Shown: positions 1 through 6,404 of the stretch, one piece after another
Layout: every line of letters starts with the position of its first letter
How positions within the stretch are numbered: position 1 is the stretch's first letter
Assembly: GCA_023444765.1 (NCBI GenBank)
Contig: JAEXLY010000271.1
Coordinates: 1-7,287 of the forward strand
From: Pseudomonadota bacterium
GTDB taxonomy: Bacteria > Pseudomonadota > Gammaproteobacteria > Xanthomonadales > Xanthomonadaceae
Direction: 5' to 3'
Length of the DNA: 7,287 bases
The notes under the pieces: generated by a model
What the model was told of the DNA's origin: nothing
Seen by the model: the letters and a program-made list of their open reading frames with translations, nothing else
The model's database searches: none
Made by a program: the position numbers and the translations under genes

Positions 1-1758
1 GTCCAGGGCCTGGCGCTGGGCGCCGCCGCCCTCGCCACCGGCACCCTGCGCATGCCCGCGCATGCGCGCGAGCGCGTCGCGGCGGCGCCGGGCACCGAGC
101 TGTCCGGCAGCGCGTTCCAGCTCGACATCGGGCAGAGCCTGGTGAACTTCACCGGCCGCCCGCGCCAGGCGATCACCGTCAACCACCAGCTGCCCGGACC
201 GGTGCTGCGCTGGCGCGAGGGCGACATCGTGACCCTGCGCGTGGCCAACCACCTGCCACCGGGCGTCCAGACCTCGATCCACTGGCACGGCATCCTGCTG
301 CCGTCGAACATGGACGGCGTGCCGGGGATGAGCTTCGACGGAATCATGCCCGGCGAGTCGTACCTGTACCGCTTCACCCTGAAGCAGTCCGGCAGCTACT
401 GGTACCACAGCCATTCGCTGCACCAAGAGCAGGCGGGGCTGTACGGCGCGATCATCGTCGATCCGCGCGAGCCGGCGCCCTACCACTGGGACCGCGAGCA
501 CGTGGTGCTGCTGTCGGACTGGGCCGACCTCGATCCGGCCGACCTGTTCGCGCGCCTGAAGAAGGCGCCGCACCACGACAACTGGTACAAGCCCACCGTC
601 GCCGACTTCTTCCGCGACGTGCGCCGCGAGGGCCTGTCCGCCACGCTCGCCGACCGCCGCGCCTGGGGCCGGATGCGGATGACGCCCAGCGACCTGTCCG
701 ACGTCAACGGACACACCTACACCTATCTGATGAACGGCGCCGCGCCCGCCGGCAACTGGACCGGTGCGTTCCGCCGGGGCGAGAAGGTGCTGCTGCGCCT
801 GATCAACGCCTCTGCGATGACCCACTTCGACGTGCGCATCCCCGGCCTGAAGATGACCGTGGTGGCCGCCGACGGCCAGTACGTGCACGCGGTGAGCGTG
901 GACGAACTGCGCCTGGGCGCGGCGGAAACCTTCGACGTGATCGTCGAGCCCTCGGGGCAGGACGCGTACACGATCTTCGCCCAGGACATGGGGCGCACCG
1001 GATACGCGCGCGGCACGCTCGCCGTCCGCGCCGGCCTGGAGGCGCCGGTGCCGGCGGTGGACCCGCGGCCGCTGCTGACCATGGACGACATGGGCCACGG
1101 TGGTCACGGCACGCACGGCGGCGCGGTGGAGGGTGGATGCGGCGCGGCGATGGCGGCCGAAGGCGGCTGCGGTGCGACGATGGGCGCTGGCGCCGCACAC
1201 GCGGGCCACGGGGCGCACGCCGGCGGCATGCAGTCGCACCCGGCCAGCGAGGCGGGCAATCCGCTGGTGGACATGCAGACCATGGCGCCCACGCCGAAGC
1301 TCGACGATCCGGGGATCGGCCTGCGCGACAACGGCCGCCGCGTGCTCGCCTATGCCGACCTCAGGAGCGTGTTCGACGACCCCGACGGCCGCGATCCGGG
1401 ACGCACCGTCGAGCTGCACCTGACCGGGCACATGGAGAAGTTCTCCTGGTCCTTCGACGGCATACCCTTCGCCAGCGCCGAACCATTGCGGTTGAACTAC
1501 GGCGAGCGCATGCGCATCGTCCTGGTCAACGACACGATGATGCAGCACCCGATCCACCTGCACGGCCTGTGGAGCGACCTGGAGGACGAAAGCGGCGAGT
1601 TCATGGTGCGCAAGCACACCATCGACATGCCGCCGGGCACCCGCCGCAGCTACCGCGTGCGCGCCGACGCCCTGGGGCGCTGGGCCTACCACTGCCACCT
1701 GCTGTACCACATGGACGCGGGAATGATGCGCGAAGTGCGCGTGGAGGAAGGCGCATGA
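1..1758 (+). CDS. copA: Copper-resistance multicopper oxidase CopA (5' end outside window)
   Basis: Periplasmic multicopper oxidase of the CopA/PcoA type, expected to oxidise Cu(I) to less toxic Cu(II) and to bind extra copper. The frame is open from base 1, and the first visible residues (VQGLALGAAALATG) match the hydrophobic core of a Tat signal peptide, followed by an AHA cleavage site. The twin-arginine motif and true start are therefore upstream, and the ATG at 52 is internal to the signal peptide. All four copper motifs are present: HWHG (280-291), HSH (406-414), HPIHLHG (1546-1566) and HCHLLYHMDAGM (1690-1725), the last giving the type 1 Cys, His and Met ligands. The 585 visible residues fit a family of about 600. 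A His/Gly/Met/Cys-rich linker (about 1081-1260) before the C-terminal cupredoxin domain corresponds to the Met-rich insert of known CopA proteins. The stop overlaps the copB start. Family assignment is firm. Confidence 0.95.
   Translation, partial: VQGLALGAAALATGTLRMPAHARERVAAAPGTELSGSAFQLDIGQSLVNFTGRPRQAITVNHQLPGPVLRWREGDIVTLRVANHLPPGVQTSIHWHGILLPSNMDGVPGMSFDGIMPGESYLYRFTLKQSGSYWYHSHSLHQEQAGLYGAIIVDPREPAPYHWDREHVVLLSDWADLDPADLFARLKKAPHHDNWYKPTVADFFRDVRREGLSATLADRRAWGRMRMTPSDLSDVNGHTYTYLMNGAAPAGNWTGAFRRGEKVLLRLINASAMTHFDVRIPGLKMTVVAADGQYVHAVSVDELRLGAAETFDVIVEPSGQDAYTIFAQDMGRTGYARGTLAVRAGLEAPVPAVDPRPLLTMDDMGHGGHGTHGGAVEGGCGAAMAAEGGCGATMGAGAAHAGHGAHAGGMQSHPASEAGNPLVDMQTMAPTPKLDDPGIGLRDNGRRVLAYADLRSVFDDPDGRDPGRTVELHLTGHMEKFSWSFDGIPFASAEPLRLNYGERMRIVLVNDTMMQHPIHLHGLWSDLEDESGEFMVRKHTIDMPPGTRRSYRVRADALGRWAYHCHLLYHMDAGMMREVRVEEGA
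1129..1188 (+). repeat. Two 30-bp units in copA encoding EGGCGA(A/T)M repeats
   Basis: Two adjacent 30-nt units (1129-1158 and 1159-1188) encode EGGCGAAMAA and EGGCGATMGA. They lie in the His-rich linker of CopA between GHGGHGTHGG and HAGHGAHAGG. The Cys and Met are plausible soft-metal ligands for Cu(I), which is an inference. The two units differ mostly at synonymous positions, which suggests an old duplication kept for its protein sequence. Confidence 0.75.
1743..1747 (+). promoter_or_regulatory. Ribosome binding site of copB
   Basis: GGAGG lies 7 nt before the ATG at 1755, inside the last codons of copA. It fixes the copB start even though the copB frame stays open far upstream inside copA. 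With the ATGA overlap it indicates translational coupling of the two genes. Confidence 0.75.
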
Positions 1759-3668
1759 ACAGCAGACCGCTTCGCGCCGCCGGACTGCTGCTGGCCTGCG
1801 GCTTCGGCAGCCATGCGCTTGCCCAACCACCAGGACACTACGCCGCGCAGGCCGCGCAACCTGTCGCCCCTGCGACGGCCGCCCGCGACACTCCGGTCTG
1901 CAGCCCGGAGCACGCCGCGATGGGCCACTGCACGATGGCGGCGGATGCAGCTGCTGTCCGCGGGACGCCAGGCCACGGCGCGGGACCCTCGACGCCGCAG
2001 GCACAGCGGCATGTCCACGCCCAGTGCCATGGCCACGCAGCACCAGCACCCGTAGCGCCGGACGCAGCGCCAGGCTGCACGCCCCAACACGTCGCCATGG
2101 GCCATTGCACGCCGGCACCCGACGCGACCGGGACACACGGCGCGCAGAGCCGTCGCACAGCGCCATCCTCGCAGCATCCTCACTCGCATGACCACGGGCC
2201 GGGCCATGCCGGCCATCAAGCGCCAGGCCAGACGGGCATTCCGCACGGCTGCACGCCCGAACACGCCGCCATGGGCCATTGCACGCCGGCACCTGACGCG
2301 GCGAAGACACACGACGCGCAGAGTCATCGCACAACGCCATCCGCGCAGCATCATCGCGCCCATGATCACGGGCAGGGCCATGCCGGCCATCACGCGCCAG
2401 GCCAGACGGGCATTGCGCACGGCTGTACGCCCGAACACGCCGCCATGGGCCATTGCACGCCGGCACCCGACGCGGCGAAGACACACGACGCGCAGACCTC
2501 TCGCACAACGCCATCCGCGCAACATCCTCGCGCCCATGATCACGGGAAGGGCCATGCCGGCCGTCACGCGCCAGGCCAGACGGGCATTGCGCACGGCTGC
2601 ACGCCCGAACACGCCGCCATGGGCCATTGCACGCAGGCACCCGACGCGGAGAAGACACACGACGCGCAGACCCCTCGCGCAGCGCCATCCGCGCAACATC
2701 CTCGCTCGCATGACCTCGGCCAAGGCCATGACGGGCATCACGCGCCAAGCCAGACGGGCATTGCACACGGCTGCACGCCCGAACACGCCGCGATGGGCCA
2801 CTGCACGCCGACCGGGCCGCGTCACACCCATGCCCCCGGCCAAGACCAGGCCCATGCACAGCACCTCCTCCAAGGCCCCCAGGACGCAGCGCCCGATTGC
2901 CCGCCGGAGCACGCCGCGATGGGCCACTGCACGCCCACGTCGCCCGGCAACCAGGCGCCGCGCGAGCCCATCCCCGCGATCACGCCGGCCGACCGCGAAG
3001 CCGCGTTTCCGGTGCTGGCGCACGGCCACATGGCGCACGGGCAGGCGATCTACACGCGGGTGAAGTTCAACCGCTTCGAGGCCTGGGACAGCGATGCGGC
3101 CAGCGGCCAGGCCTGGGAGGGCACCGCCTCGGTGGGCAGCGACATCCATCGCCTGTGGCTGCGCAGCAGCGGCAGCCGCAGCGCGGGCCGCACCACGACG
3201 GCCAATGCCGAACTGCGCTGGTCGCGGGCGGTTGCGCGCTGGTGGGACGTGGTCGCCGGCGTGCGCCATGACGCCGAGCCCGGTCCGTCGCGCACGCGGG
3301 GCGCGCTCGGTATCCAGGGCATAGCGCCCTACCAGTTCGAGGTCTCCGCGCTGGCCTATTTCGGAGACGGAGGACTGGCCGCCAAGCTGGAGGCCGAGTA
3401 CGACATGCGCTTCACCAACCGGCTCGTCCTGCAGCCACTGGTCGAAGTGGAACTGCATGCGCAGGATGATCCCGCGCGAGGCATCGGCAGCGGCCTGTCC
3501 AAGGCCGAAACGGGGCTGCGGCTGCGCTACGAGATCACCCGCAGGTTCGCGCCCTACGTCGGGATCGCGCACGGGCGCACGTTCGGACGCACCGCGCGCT
3601 TCCATGAAGCCGAAGGCGAGGACTCGCGCGAGACGCGCCTGGTGGCCGGCGTGCGGTTCTGGTTCTGA
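1755..3668 (+). CDS. copB: Copper-resistance outer-membrane protein CopB with a long His/Cys-rich repeat region
   Basis: CopB/PcoB-type protein of 637 residues, expected to bind copper and sit in the outer membrane. Residues 1-23 are a signal peptide ending HALA before Gln24. Residues about 49-393 form a low-complexity metal-binding region with seven CxPEHAAMGHCT-like motifs starting at residues 49, 108, 166, 224, 282, 340 and 382, separated by His-rich spacers. Residues about 418-637 are the conserved CopB barrel domain; familiar stretches are WDVVAGVRHD, GIQGIAPYQFEV, LEAEYDMRFTNRLVLQP, GIGSGLS, GLRLRYEITRRFAPYVG and the final aromatic RFWF, typical of outer-membrane proteins. CopB proteins I know of are about 300-400 residues, so the excess is the repeat array. 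The start is set by the GGAGG at 1743 and the 4-nt overlap with copA. The repeats are in frame with no interruption, so the gene looks functional. Family assignment is firm; the metal ligands are inferred. Confidence 0.93.
   Translation: MNSRPLRAAGLLLACGFGSHALAQPPGHYAAQAAQPVAPATAARDTPVCSPEHAAMGHCTMAADAAAVRGTPGHGAGPSTPQAQRHVHAQCHGHAAPAPVAPDAAPGCTPQHVAMGHCTPAPDATGTHGAQSRRTAPSSQHPHSHDHGPGHAGHQAPGQTGIPHGCTPEHAAMGHCTPAPDAAKTHDAQSHRTTPSAQHHRAHDHGQGHAGHHAPGQTGIAHGCTPEHAAMGHCTPAPDAAKTHDAQTSRTTPSAQHPRAHDHGKGHAGRHAPGQTGIAHGCTPEHAAMGHCTQAPDAEKTHDAQTPRAAPSAQHPRSHDLGQGHDGHHAPSQTGIAHGCTPEHAAMGHCTPTGPRHTHAPGQDQAHAQHLLQGPQDAAPDCPPEHAAMGHCTPTSPGNQAPREPIPAITPADREAAFPVLAHGHMAHGQAIYTRVKFNRFEAWDSDAASGQAWEGTASVGSDIHRLWLRSSGSRSAGRTTTANAELRWSRAVARWWDVVAGVRHDAEPGPSRTRGALGIQGIAPYQFEVSALAYFGDGGLAAKLEAEYDMRFTNRLVLQPLVEVELHAQDDPARGIGSGLSKAETGLRLRYEITRRFAPYVGIAHGRTFGRTARFHEAEGEDSRETRLVAGVRFWF
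1899..2933 (+). repeat. Tandem coding repeats in copB (174-bp unit, seven motif copies)
   Basis: The Cys codon opening each motif falls at 1899, 2076, 2250, 2424, 2598, 2772 and 2898. The four central intervals are exactly 174 nt (58 codons), the first is 177 and the last 126. Units at 2250 and 2424 differ at about ten positions by eye; the unit from 2598 is more diverged, and the first unit keeps little beyond the motif itself. Each 58-residue unit begins with C-x3-H-x2-M-x-H-C and continues with a His-rich spacer (for example AHDHGQGHAGHHAPGQTG). The unit from 2250 has 12 His, 2 Cys and 1 Met. The pattern indicates stepwise tandem duplication within the gene. Confidence 0.95.
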
Positions 3669-3705
3669 AGGAGACTCGCCCCGGACGATCCAGCCCCACC
3701 CCTGC

Positions 3706-3734
3706 CGTCGGCCCCGCGAAGGCGGGGGCCGGCG
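3706..3734. terminator. GC-rich REP-like hairpin after copB, possible transcript end
   Basis: CCCCGC (3712-3717) pairs with GCGGGG (3722-3727) across a GAAG loop. The stem extends outward past one bulged G (3728) through GG/CC at 3710-3711/3729-3730 and further pairs out to 3706/3734. It starts 38 nt after the copB stop. No T-run follows on either strand, so it is not a classical intrinsic terminator. The CCCCGCGAAGGCGGGG core resembles the short intergenic palindromes scattered through xanthomonad genomes, so a REP-like repeat is an equally good reading. Confidence 0.4.
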
Positions 3735-3767
3735 TCGTCGTGGGTCGAGCCGCGCAGGACGCGGACC

Positions 3768-3807
3768 GCATCGGTTACGGGCTGACGCGTCGGGGACCAG
3801 CCGATGC
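3768..3807. other. Weak inverted repeat with an 8-bp palindrome in its loop
   Basis: GCATCGG (3768-3774) is complementary to CCGATGC (3801-3807), with the palindrome GACGCGTC (3784-3791) between them. It lies midway in the intergenic region between the convergent genes. Seven base pairs around a 26-nt loop is weak evidence for a real structure; it is recorded because it sits between two stronger hairpins. Confidence 0.25.
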
Positions 3808-3828
3808 TGCCCCTTGCGTGCGGAACAG

Positions 3829-3877
3829 CGCCTCGTGTGGAAGCGGCCCGCATCCACACGAGGCGACAGCGGGCCGC
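3829..3877. terminator. Competing-hairpin element at the 3' end of ung
   Basis: CGCCTCGTGTGGA (3829-3841) and TCCACACGAGGCG (3853-3865) form a perfect 13-bp stem with an 11-nt loop. The loop segment GCGGCCCGC (3843-3851) is perfectly complementary to GCGGGCCGC (3869-3877), which lies 2 nt from the ung stop codon. Both helices cannot easily coexist, because only 3 nt would have to span the 13-bp stem, so they are alternatives. The position after ung and between convergent genes suggests a transcript-ending or mRNA-protecting role. There is no T-run on either strand, so the terminator call is tentative although the pairing itself is certain. Confidence 0.5.
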
Positions 3878-3879
3878 CT

Positions 3880-4608
3880 TCAGGCCTCCAGCCGCATCGG
3901 CTCCACCGCTTCCAGCTGCGCCCGCATCGGCAGCGCCCAGTCGATCGGCGTCTGCCCGCGCCTTGCGAGGTACTGGTTGGCCTTCGAGAAGTGTCCGCAG
4001 CCGAGGAAACCGCGGTGCGCCGAGAGTGGCGACGGGTGCGTGGTGCGCAGCACGCAGTGGCGGCGCGGATCGACGATGCCGCCCTTCTTCTGCGCATAGC
4101 TGCCCCAGAGCAGGAACACCAGGCCTTCGCGCTCGCGTGCCAGCACCTCGACCACGTGGTCGGTGAAGCCCTCCCAGCCCTTGCCCTGGTGGGCGCCGGC
4201 GCGGCCCTCCTCCACCGTCAGCACCGCGTTGAGCAGCAGCACGCCCTGCAGCGCCCAGGGCATCAGCCAGCCGTGGTCGGGCGGCGCGATGCCGAGGTCG
4301 CGCTGCAGTTCCTTGTACATGTTCTGCAGCGACGGCGGCACCGGCACGCCCGGCGGCACCGAGAAGCACAGCCCGTGCGCCTGGCCGGGTCCGTGATAGG
4401 GGTCCTGGCCGAGGATCACCACCTTCACCGCGTCGAACGGCGTGGCCTCGAAGGCGGCGAAGATCTGCGGACCCGGCGGATAGATGCGCGCCCCGGCCGC
4501 CTTGCGCTGACGCAGGAAGGCCGCCAGCGCGCGCATGTCCTCGCGCGCGAACCAGTCGCCGACGCGCGCCTTCCACGACGGCTCGAGGCGGACGCCGTCC
4601 CCGCTCAC
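3880..4608 (-). CDS. ung: Uracil-DNA glycosylase, family 1
   Basis: Base-excision repair enzyme that removes uracil from DNA after cytosine deamination or dUTP misincorporation. The 242-residue protein carries the family 1 signatures: GQDPYH at 67-72 with the catalytic Asp69, the LLLNAVLTV segment at 124-132 with the uracil-binding Asn127, LLWGSYAQKKG at 166-176, and HPSPLSAH at 191-198 with catalytic His191 and the base-flipping Leu195. The start is GTG at 4608-4606, overlapping the stop of the upstream response regulator as GTGA. No strong Shine-Dalgarno is visible, so coupled translation is likely. The start is supported by the N-terminal SWKARVGDWF, which matches the place where E. coli Ung has its early conserved Trp. 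Length and motifs are normal for the family, and nothing suggests loss of function. It is the last gene of the probable ftsE operon. Confidence 0.97.
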   Translation of the reverse strand: MSGDGVRLEPSWKARVGDWFAREDMRALAAFLRQRKAAGARIYPPGPQIFAAFEATPFDAVKVVILGQDPYHGPGQAHGLCFSVPPGVPVPPSLQNMYKELQRDLGIAPPDHGWLMPWALQGVLLLNAVLTVEEGRAGAHQGKGWEGFTDHVVEVLAREREGLVFLLWGSYAQKKGGIVDPRRHCVLRTTHPSPLSAHRGFLGCGHFSKANQYLARRGQTPIDWALPMRAQLEAVEPMRLEA

Positions 4609-5450
4609 GGCTGCTGCGCGGGCGAGACCGGCAGGCGCGCCAGGCGCAGCTGGAACAGCGCCTTGGTCGCCAGCAGGCGCTCCTCGATCGGCTTGAGCAC
4701 CAGGTCGTTGGCGCCATCGCGCAGCAGCGCGGCCTGGTTGGCGCGGTTGTCGTCGCCGGTCATCACCAGCACCGGCAGGCGGCGCTTGCCGTAGCCCAGG
4801 CCGTTGCGGACCTTGTCGAGCACGTCGCGGCCGTCGAGTTCGCCCTTGAGGTAGAGGTCGGTCAGCACCAGGTCCGCGCCCGGCGCGGCATCGGTGCCGG
4901 CATACGCCTCCAGGTAGGCGATCGCGTCCTCGGCGGTGGTGACATGGGTGACGCGCATCTGGTGCGCCTCGAGCATGCGCCGGATCGCGGTGGCCACGGT
5001 GCGGCTGTCCTCGATGTAGAGCACGTGCGCATCGGGGATCGGCTGCGGCTGCACATAGCCACGGATGAAGGCGGCCAGCGCATTGTGGCCCAGCGCCTTG
5101 TCGAAGTAGTCGGTGACGTCCTCGGTGAAGCGGCGGTCCTCCAGGTGCGACTGCACGTCGCCCGAGATCACGATCACCGGCACGTAGCGCTGGCCGCCGG
5201 CCTCGCGCACTGCGCGCGCGACCTGCAGCCCGTCCCCGTCGGGCAGCACCAGGGCGGTGGTGACCAGATCGATCGGCTCACCGGACAGCAGTGCACGCGC
5301 TTCGGCCAGGCTGCCGCCCTCGACCACCTGCACGCCAGGCAGTTCCTTCACCAGGACGGCGTGGATCAGCTTGCGCACCAGCTTGGACCCGTCCACGACC
5401 ATGACGCGCGGATGTTCGGTGTCGAGGTGGCGGAGATCGTGCTGGTTCAT
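4605..5450 (-). CDS. Tandem two-receiver response regulator with a degenerate first receiver
   Basis: Cytoplasmic two-component signalling protein of 281 residues made of two CheY-like receiver domains and no DNA-binding, cyclase or other output domain. The second receiver (about 141-270) is canonical: acidic pair Glu147-Asp148, phospho-acceptor Asp198 in LVLTDLYL, Thr231 in VMTGDD and Lys253 in LVLKPI. The first receiver (about 14-133) keeps Asp20, Ser96 and Lys118, but its acidic pair is reduced (VVDGSK), and the expected phospho-acceptor is Ala66 (GCC, 5255-5253) in LVTTALVLPDGDG. It is probably a pseudo-receiver used for dimerisation or partner binding, which is an inference. ATG start at 5450, 6 nt after ftsX, with a close GAGG in the ftsX end; the stop overlaps the ung start. 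No histidine kinase is in the window and I recognise no specific gene name. The protein probably acts through protein-protein contacts. Confidence 0.9.
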   Translation of the reverse strand: MNQHDLRHLDTEHPRVMVVDGSKLVRKLIHAVLVKELPGVQVVEGGSLAEARALLSGEPIDLVTTALVLPDGDGLQVARAVREAGGQRYVPVIVISGDVQSHLEDRRFTEDVTDYFDKALGHNALAAFIRGYVQPQPIPDAHVLYIEDSRTVATAIRRMLEAHQMRVTHVTTAEDAIAYLEAYAGTDAAPGADLVLTDLYLKGELDGRDVLDKVRNGLGYGKRRLPVLVMTGDDNRANQAALLRDGANDLVLKPIEERLLATKALFQLRLARLPVSPAQQP

Positions 5451-5456
5451 GCGGCC

Positions 5457-6404
5457 TCAGAGTCCGGTGGGGCGCGTCTGGCGCAGGAAGTGGCCGGTGA
5501 CCAGACCGGCGCCGAACCACCCGAGCAGGGTCGATCCGGCGACCACGCCCAACGCCCAGGGCAGGTCGATGCCGGCCAGGGCGAAGCGGCTGCCGTAACT
5601 GGCGGCCAGCCCGGCCAGCGGATCGCGCAGCGCCAGTCCGGCCAGCGCCAGCAGCGCGATCGCCAGCGCACCCGAAGCAAGGCCGTACCAGGCCCCGAGA
5701 TACAGGAAGGGCCGCCGGATGAAGCCATCGGTGGCGCCCAGCAGTTGCAGCACGCCGATTTCCTCGCGCCGCGACTGGATGTCCAGGCGCACGGTGTTGC
5801 CCACCACCAGCAGTGCGCCCAGTCCCAGCAGCGCCGCCAGCACCCAGGACACGCGACCGCCGAACCGCAGCCAGGTGTCCAGCCGTTCGCGCCATTGCAC
5901 GTCATGCTGCACCAGCTCGGCCTCGGGCAACTGTTCGAGCGAAGCGGCCAGCACCAGCTCGTCCCCCGCGGGCGTCACCACCAGCAGGTGCGGCAGCGGG
6001 TTGTCGTCGCCCACCGCGTCGACGATGCCGGCCAGCACCCCGCCCTCGCGCAGCGACGCCAGCCCCTGCTCCGGGGTGACATGCGTGACCTGGCCGATGT
6101 TGGCGCGCGCGCGCAATTCTCCCGCCAGCCCGGCGGCCCGCCCGGCATCGACATCCTGCTTCAGGAACACGCTGATCTCGCGCGAACGCTCGACGTTGCC
6201 GGCCAAGCGTTCGACGTTGCCCAGCACCAGCCACAGCCCCAGCGGCAGCGCCAGCGCCAGGGCCATCACCGAGACGGTCAGCAGGGTCGCGCCCGGCTTG
6301 CGGAACACGCGCCCGAGGCTGGCCACGAGGCTGTAGAGATGGTGGTCGAACCAGGTGCCCAGGCGCGAGGCCGGGGCGCTGGTGCGCGCGTTCGCCTCAG
6401 CCAT
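5457..6404 (-). CDS. ftsX: Cell-division ABC transporter permease FtsX
   Basis: Inner-membrane partner of FtsE in the divisome; in studied bacteria FtsEX couples ATP hydrolysis to activation of septal peptidoglycan hydrolases. The 315-residue protein has the FtsX layout: a cytoplasmic N-terminus, TM1 at about 39-62, a periplasmic domain at about 63-183 (including EISVFLKQDVD), TM2 at about 184-204, the cytoplasmic loop LDIQSRREEIGVLQLLGAT at 208-226, TM3 at about 233-259 and TM4 at about 284-307. The frame is open further upstream within ftsE. The ATG at 6404 is chosen because it gives a normal FtsX N-terminus, overlaps the ftsE stop by 8 nt, and has a GAGG (6414-6417) 9 nt upstream. It is probably translated together with ftsE. 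The assignment is firm. Confidence 0.95.
   Translation of the reverse strand: MAEANARTSAPASRLGTWFDHHLYSLVASLGRVFRKPGATLLTVSVMALALALPLGLWLVLGNVERLAGNVERSREISVFLKQDVDAGRAAGLAGELRARANIGQVTHVTPEQGLASLREGGVLAGIVDAVGDDNPLPHLLVVTPAGDELVLAASLEQLPEAELVQHDVQWRERLDTWLRFGGRVSWVLAALLGLGALLVVGNTVRLDIQSRREEIGVLQLLGATDGFIRRPFLYLGAWYGLASGALAIALLALAGLALRDPLAGLAASYGSRFALAGIDLPWALGVVAGSTLLGWFGAGLVTGHFLRQTRPTGL

Noticed and set aside
1137..1754. Upstream extension of the copB frame inside copA
   Set aside because: The extension is low-complexity Arg-rich sequence over a well-conserved part of copA. The signal peptide and GGAGG place the start at 1755.
1788..1802. Possible lipoprotein signal (LLLAC) at the CopB N-terminus
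   Set aside because: The residue before the final Ala is Leu, a poor lipobox fit. A good signal peptidase I site (HALA before Gln24) follows, and the C-terminal domain is an integral barrel.
2076..2771. Regularly spaced repeats considered as a CRISPR array
   Set aside because: The period is 174 bp, most of each unit is similar including the would-be spacers, and the repeats are in frame in a protein with a signal peptide and barrel.
2188..3063. 291-residue + strand open frame within the copB repeats
   Set aside because: Out-of-frame reading of the same tandem repeats, open only because the 174-bp period preserves phase; Arg/Pro-rich with no signal or domain.
1686..4097. 803-residue open frame on the minus strand across copB and part of ung
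   Set aside because: It is antisense to the copB repeats. Its Arg/Ala/Gly-rich translation has no recognisable domain, and it runs through two convincing genes and the intergenic hairpins; it is a by-product of high GC and the tandem repeats.
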